DNA of 64,000 bases, from assembly GCA_945860865.1 (NCBI GenBank), contig CAMARW010000001.1, forward strand, positions 831,456-895,455. The letters are read 5' to 3'. The notes beneath the pieces are model-generated. The model was not told the origin of the DNA. It ran no database searches and was given only the letters and a program-made list of their open reading frames with translations. Origin of the DNA: Chitinophaga pinensis (GTDB lineage Bacteria; Bacteroidota; Bacteroidia; UKL13-3). Both the position numbers and the translations under genes were made by a program. Below are positions 57,701-63,700 of the stretch, in pieces (within the stretch, counting starts at the first letter, position 1; each line of letters opens with the position of its first letter).

Positions 57701-60700
57701 GAAGAACTGTTTCAGCCGGTGTTTGTCAATCTGTTACAACTTCTGCTATTGAAATTACAGTTAATCCTATAATTAGCAATAACACTATTTCAGGAACCAA
57801 TGAAGTATGCGTTGGAGGAACTCCTTCTTCAATTACAGGTTCTATTGCAACCGGTGGAAATGGAACTGTAACCTATTTGTGGGAAAGTAGCACTACAAGT
57901 GCAAGTGCAGGGTTTTCTGCAGCTGCGGGAACCAACACAGGTGCTAATTATGCCCCTGGAGCCTTAACAACAACTACCTGGTTTAGAAGAGTTGTTAGCG
58001 CTGGCGTTTGCCCTGCTAATAATTCATCGGCAACACAGGCCGTGGTGAATCCATTTCCAACACCTGTTATAGCAGGGCCAAATTCGGCTTGTGCTAACTC
58101 AATAGCTACTTATACCATTGCTTCTAATACTGGTAGAACTTATGTTTGGAATGCAGTTGGTGGAACTATAACAGGAGGTCAAGGTACTGCAAGCATTAAT
58201 GTAAGTTGGGGTTCTCCAGGGGCTGGAAGTCTTGTAGTTTCTGATAGTGTTAATGTTACCGGATGTAAAACTACAACAGCGGCATATTCAGTAGCTATAT
58301 TAAGTAACCCTAATCCTGTAATTACTGGTGCATCTTCTACATGCCAAAACCAAATTATAACGTATAGTATTCCTTTCAATTCTGGAAGTATGTGCAGATG
58401 GCAAGTAACAAATGGAACTATAACAAGTGGTGCTGGTACTAATTCTATTACGGTACAGTGGCCAAATTTAGGAGCTGGAACCTTAGTGGTAACAGATTCT
58501 ATTTTATCAGGTGGATGTAAAACAACTACCGCCCCATATGCAATTAATACTTTTGCCAATCCAACCCCTTCAATAAGCGGTGTAACTAGTATTTGTGCGA
58601 ATAATTCTGCTACATATTCTACACCTAGCAATTCTGGAAGGTCTTATGCTTGGGTTATTTCAGGGGGTACAATTACATCAGGAGTTGGTACAAATAGTGT
58701 TACTGTATTATGGGGTAGCGCAGGTGCTGGTACTTTGCTTGTCACAGATTCTGTAAATGCTACTGGATGTAAAACCACAACTGCTGCATATAATGTTACC
58801 ATAAATCCTTATCCAACACCTGTAATTAGCGGTAGTGCAACTGTTTGTACTGGGGCTACTGCAAGTTATTCTACACCTTCAAATGCAGGGCGTTCATACC
58901 TATGGACGATTGCTGGTGGTACAATTAATTCAGGACAAGGAACCGCATCCATCAATATTACTTGGGGGACTTCTGGTGCTGCCAGCCTTACCGTAAGTGA
59001 TAGTGTAAATGCAACAGGTTGTAAAACTACCACCTCAAACTATGCTATAACTATAACTCCTGCCATTGCCAATAATTCATTGTCTGGTGTTCAAACTATT
59101 TGCTCGGGTTCTACACCAGGTACCTTAACAGGTTCAACACCTTCTGGAGGAAATGGCCCTTACACTTATGTGTGGGAAAGTAGCACTACAAGCGCAAGCG
59201 CTGGATTTAGTGCAGCTTCAGGTACTAATAATCAAATAAATTATACCGCACCATCAGCTTTAACAACTACCACGTGGTATAGAAGAGTAGTTGGTTCGGG
59301 AGATTGTGCTACAATTACAAGTGCAGCAATACAAGTTACTGTTACTCCAGTAATCAGTAGCAATACAGTTACTGGTGCACAAACAATTTGTACAGGTTCG
59401 GCACCAACCACTTTGGTTGGCTCAACCCCTCTAGGTGGAAATGGACCATTAACCTACCAATGGCAAAGTAGCACCACTAGCGCATCAACAGGATATTCTA
59501 ATGCTAGTGGAAGCAGCACCTCAAAGGATTACTCTCCTAGTACGCTAACGCAAACCACTTGGTACAGAAGAGTAGTAAGTTCTGGAGATTGCGCTCTTCT
59601 AACAAGCACTGCTTTGGAAGTTACAGTTAACCCAGTAATTGCAAGCAATACTATTTCTGCTCCTTCACAAGTTTGTGTAGGTACCGCTACAGCTAATATT
59701 ACAGGATCTGTACCAACCGGTGGAAATATTAGCTATACATACCTATGGGAAAGTAGCACTACAAGCGCTACTGCTGGTTTTACAGCTGCTAGTGGCGTAA
59801 ATACAGGAGCGAATTTTACTCCAGGTATTCTTGCCCAAACTACCTGGTTCCGCAGGGTGGTTAGTGCTGGTATTTGTCCTTCAAATACGAGCTCTGTTAG
59901 TTTAGCCACAGTCAATGCTTATCCAACACCTTCAGTAAGTGGTTTGGCTAGCATTTGTGAAAACAATAGCACTGCTTATAGCACACCTTCAAATGCTGGT
60001 CGCAGCTATACTTGGACTGTTACTGGTGGTACCATTGCCACTGGGCAGGGTACAGCTTCAATAACAGTTAATTGGAGTGCTGCAGGTGCAGGTTCTGTTG
60101 TAGTAAAAGATTCTGTAAATGCCACTGGTTGTGCCACAACTACAGCAGCTTATGCAGTCACCAAAAATCCATATCCATCTCCAGTAGTGAGTGGTTCAAA
60201 TACAGTTTGTTCATTTTCTTCAACCAACTTTAGTACACCAAATAATCCAGGAAGAACCTATAAATGGGCGGTAACTGGTGGTGTTATTGCGAGTGGTCAA
60301 GGTAGCAATACCGTGAGCATAAATTGGGCTGCCCCAGGTATGGGTTCGGTAAGAGTAACTGATTCTGTTAATACCACAGGATGTGCTACTACAAGTAGTT
60401 CATTTGCAGTTAGTATAAATAATAGTCCTAGTCCAGTTATTACAGGTGTTTCTAGTATTTGTGAAAACAATAGTGCCAATTATTCAACTCCGTTTAATTC
60501 AGGTAGTGCCTATATATGGTCTATTGTTGGAGGTAATATAACTAGTGGTATTGGAACCAATAATATTACAGTAAACTGGACTAGTGCAGGAACAGGTATT
60601 TTAACAGTTACCGATTCTATCCTTGCTGGTGGTTGCAAAACCACAACCGCCCCGTATAACGTGGCTGTAAATGCTTATCCAACTCCTAGCATTTCAGGAA

Positions 60701-63700
60701 CAACAACAGCTTGTATTAGTACAACCCATACTTATTCAATTGCCGCTAATGCAGGTCGCACCTATAATTGGACCGTTGTTGGTGGAAGTATTTTAAGTGG
60801 TCAAGGAACTGCTAGTATATCTGTGCAGTGGACAAGTGCTGGAACTGGAACATTAGTGGCTTATGATTCTGTTAATGCAACTGGATGCGCTAGATCATCT
60901 TCTGTTTATTCTGTTATTGTTAACCCTATAATTAGTGCAAATACACTTACAGGAAATCAAACCATTTGTACTGGAAGCACTCCAAGTGGATTTATTGGGT
61001 CAACACCATCTGGAGGTAATGGCACCTTTACTTACCTATGGGAAAGCAGCACAGCAAGCAGCAGCAGTGGTTTTAGTGCAGCTGCTGGTGTTAATAATAC
61101 TATCAACTACAATGCTGGTGCGCTTATTACTACCACATGGTATAGGAGAACTGTAAGTGCTGGTGTATGCGCGAGCAGTATTAGTTCTGCTATTGCCGTA
61201 GTCGTTAATCCTGTTATTACTAATAATGCTATTGGTTCGGCTCAAACTATTTGCCATAATACTGTTCCAACAGCCTTAACTGGTTCGAGCCCTATTGGCG
61301 GTAATAGTATCTTTAACTATTTGTGGGAAAGTAGCACAGTAAGCGGAAGTTCAGGATTTGCCCCAGCAAGTGGTACTAATAATGCTATTAATTACTCACC
61401 AGGTTCTTTGCCAGCAACTATTTGGTTTAGAAGAACGGCAAGTGCTGGTGTTTGTCCTGCAAATATTTCAACTGCTGTTAAGATTACTGTTCAGGATACC
61501 ACATTGCCAACAGTTATTACTAAAAATGTTACCAAATATTTAGATGCAACTGGAAGTGCAAGTATCGCAATTAGTGATATTGATAATGGTAGTACTGATA
61601 ATTGCGGGATAGCTTCTCGTGTATTAAGTAAAACTAGTTTCAATTGCACGAATGTTAATGTAAATACTGTTACCTTAACTGTAACAGATTTAATAGGTAA
61701 TGTGAACACTGCAATTGCTATAGTAACTATTTTAGATACCATTAAGCCTATTGTATTAACTAAGCCTTATACTGCTTTCTTAAATGCATCTGGTAATGCT
61801 ACCATAAATGTTGGAAACGTGAATAACAGTAGTACTGACAATTGTGGAATTCAAAGTTATGCATTAAGTAAAACCAGTTTCAATTGCACTAATGTTGGTC
61901 AAAACAATGTTACTTTAACCATTACAGATGTGAATGGAAATATTAATTCAGCAGTTGCAGTTGTTACTGTTACAGACAGTATTAAGCCTACTGTAAATGT
62001 AACTACTGGTATAGTGCTTTATTTAAATGCATCTGCAAATATTCCAATTACAACGGCCATGATTAACAATGGAAGTTTTGATAATTGCGGAATTGCATCT
62101 ATGACTGTTTCTCCTTCAACAATCAATTGTTCTCATATTGGCATTACACCAATAACTTTAACTGTAACAGATGTAAATGGAAATGTAAATTCGAATGTAA
62201 GCAATGTGGTTGTGTTTGATCCAATAGCGCCAGTAGCCCGCCCTAAAGCAAGGATTACAGTATACTTGAATGCAAATGGCAGTGCCTTAATTAATCCTAC
62301 AATGTTAGATAGTGCTAGTACAGATAATTGCACCATTACTAGCAGGGTGATTAGTCAGGCTACCTTTAATTGCAGTAATTTAGGTAACAATACTATTTCA
62401 TATACTGTTCAAGATCAAAGTGGAAATGCCAATGCGGCCAATGTGATTATTAATGTTTTGGATACCATTAAGCCTTTGGTAGTTACCCAAAATATTAATG
62501 TTAATCTAAATAGTTCTGGTTCTGCAACCATCACAGCTTCGCAAATAAATAATGGTAGTTCAGATAATTGTAGTATTAGCAGCCTAACTTTAAGCAAATC
62601 AACTTTTAGTTGTGTAGATTTAGGAGCCAACACCATCACACTTGCGGTAGTGGATGCAAATGGAAATACTGCAGTGGGCAACGCAACAGTTACTGTAACA
62701 GATAATACAAATCCAGTTGCCCGTCCGAGAAACCTAACAGTATACCTGAATGCTTCGGGCAATGCGTCTATAACAGCAATTTTGGCTGATAGCGCAAGTT
62801 CTGATAATTGCGGTGTAGTTACTAGGACTATTAATACCAGTTCATTTACATGCAACAATGTTGGAAATAATACAATTGGTTTAACAGTTACAGATGCTGC
62901 TAATAATACCAATACCACAAACTTTAATGTAACTGTATTAGATACTATCAGACCAATTGTTACAGCGCAAAACAGAGCTATCTTCTTAGATGCTAATGGA
63001 ACTGCAAGCATCACAGCAGCTATGGTAAACAATGGCTCAACAGATAATTGTGCTATTAGTAGTTTGGTATTGTCTAAAACTACTTTCGATTGCACTAATA
63101 GAGGAGCAAATACTGTAACCTTAACTGGAACGGATGCAAGTGGTAACTTTAGAACAGTAAATGCAACCATTACGGTTTCTGATACTACTAAACCAGCACT
63201 AGCTGTAAACAGCACAGTTAATCTATACTTGAACGCAAGTGGTACTGCAACCTTAACTACCGCAATGGTAAATAATGGTTCAAGCGACAATTGCGGCATC
63301 TCTAGCTTAACCTTGAGCAAAACAGCCTTTACTGGTTCTGATATTGGAAACAACTTAGTAACTTTTACAGCAACTGATGGAAGCAGTAATAGCCGCAACA
63401 CCACAGTAACGGTAGTGGTAATAGACAGTGTAAGGCCAATGGCGATTGCACAAAATGTTACTGCTTTCTTAAATACAAGTGGAACTGCAACAGTAACAGC
63501 GGCTCAGGTGAACAATGGTTCTACAGATAATGTAGGTGCACCAAGCCTGAGCTTAAGTGCCACAAGTTTCACATGTAGTAATTTAGGATCAAACAATGTA
63601 ACCTTAACAGCTACTGATGGAAGTGGAAACTTCAGAACAGCAACAGCTGTGGTAACTGTATTAGATACCATCAGACCAATTGTTACAGCGCAAAACAGAG

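Noticed and set aside
43923..60479. About two dozen further open frames of 60-150 codons on the minus strand (for example 43923-44342, 45237-45539, 48552-48977, 51798-52187, 52740-53135, 58179-58631)
   Set aside because: All lie within the giant + strand frame; stop-poor complement of Thr/Asn/Gly/Ser-rich coding sequence explains them.
46283..61543. Short + strand frames within the giant gene (46283, 48236, 52103, 60935, 61358)
   Set aside because: All are in another frame of the same strand; the giant frame continues through each without a stop.
62415..63404. Long open frame on the minus strand inside the giant gene (329 codons)
   Set aside because: It is antisense to the HYR-like repeats; its Val/Leu-rich repetitive translation simply mirrors them. 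No start signal or family match.
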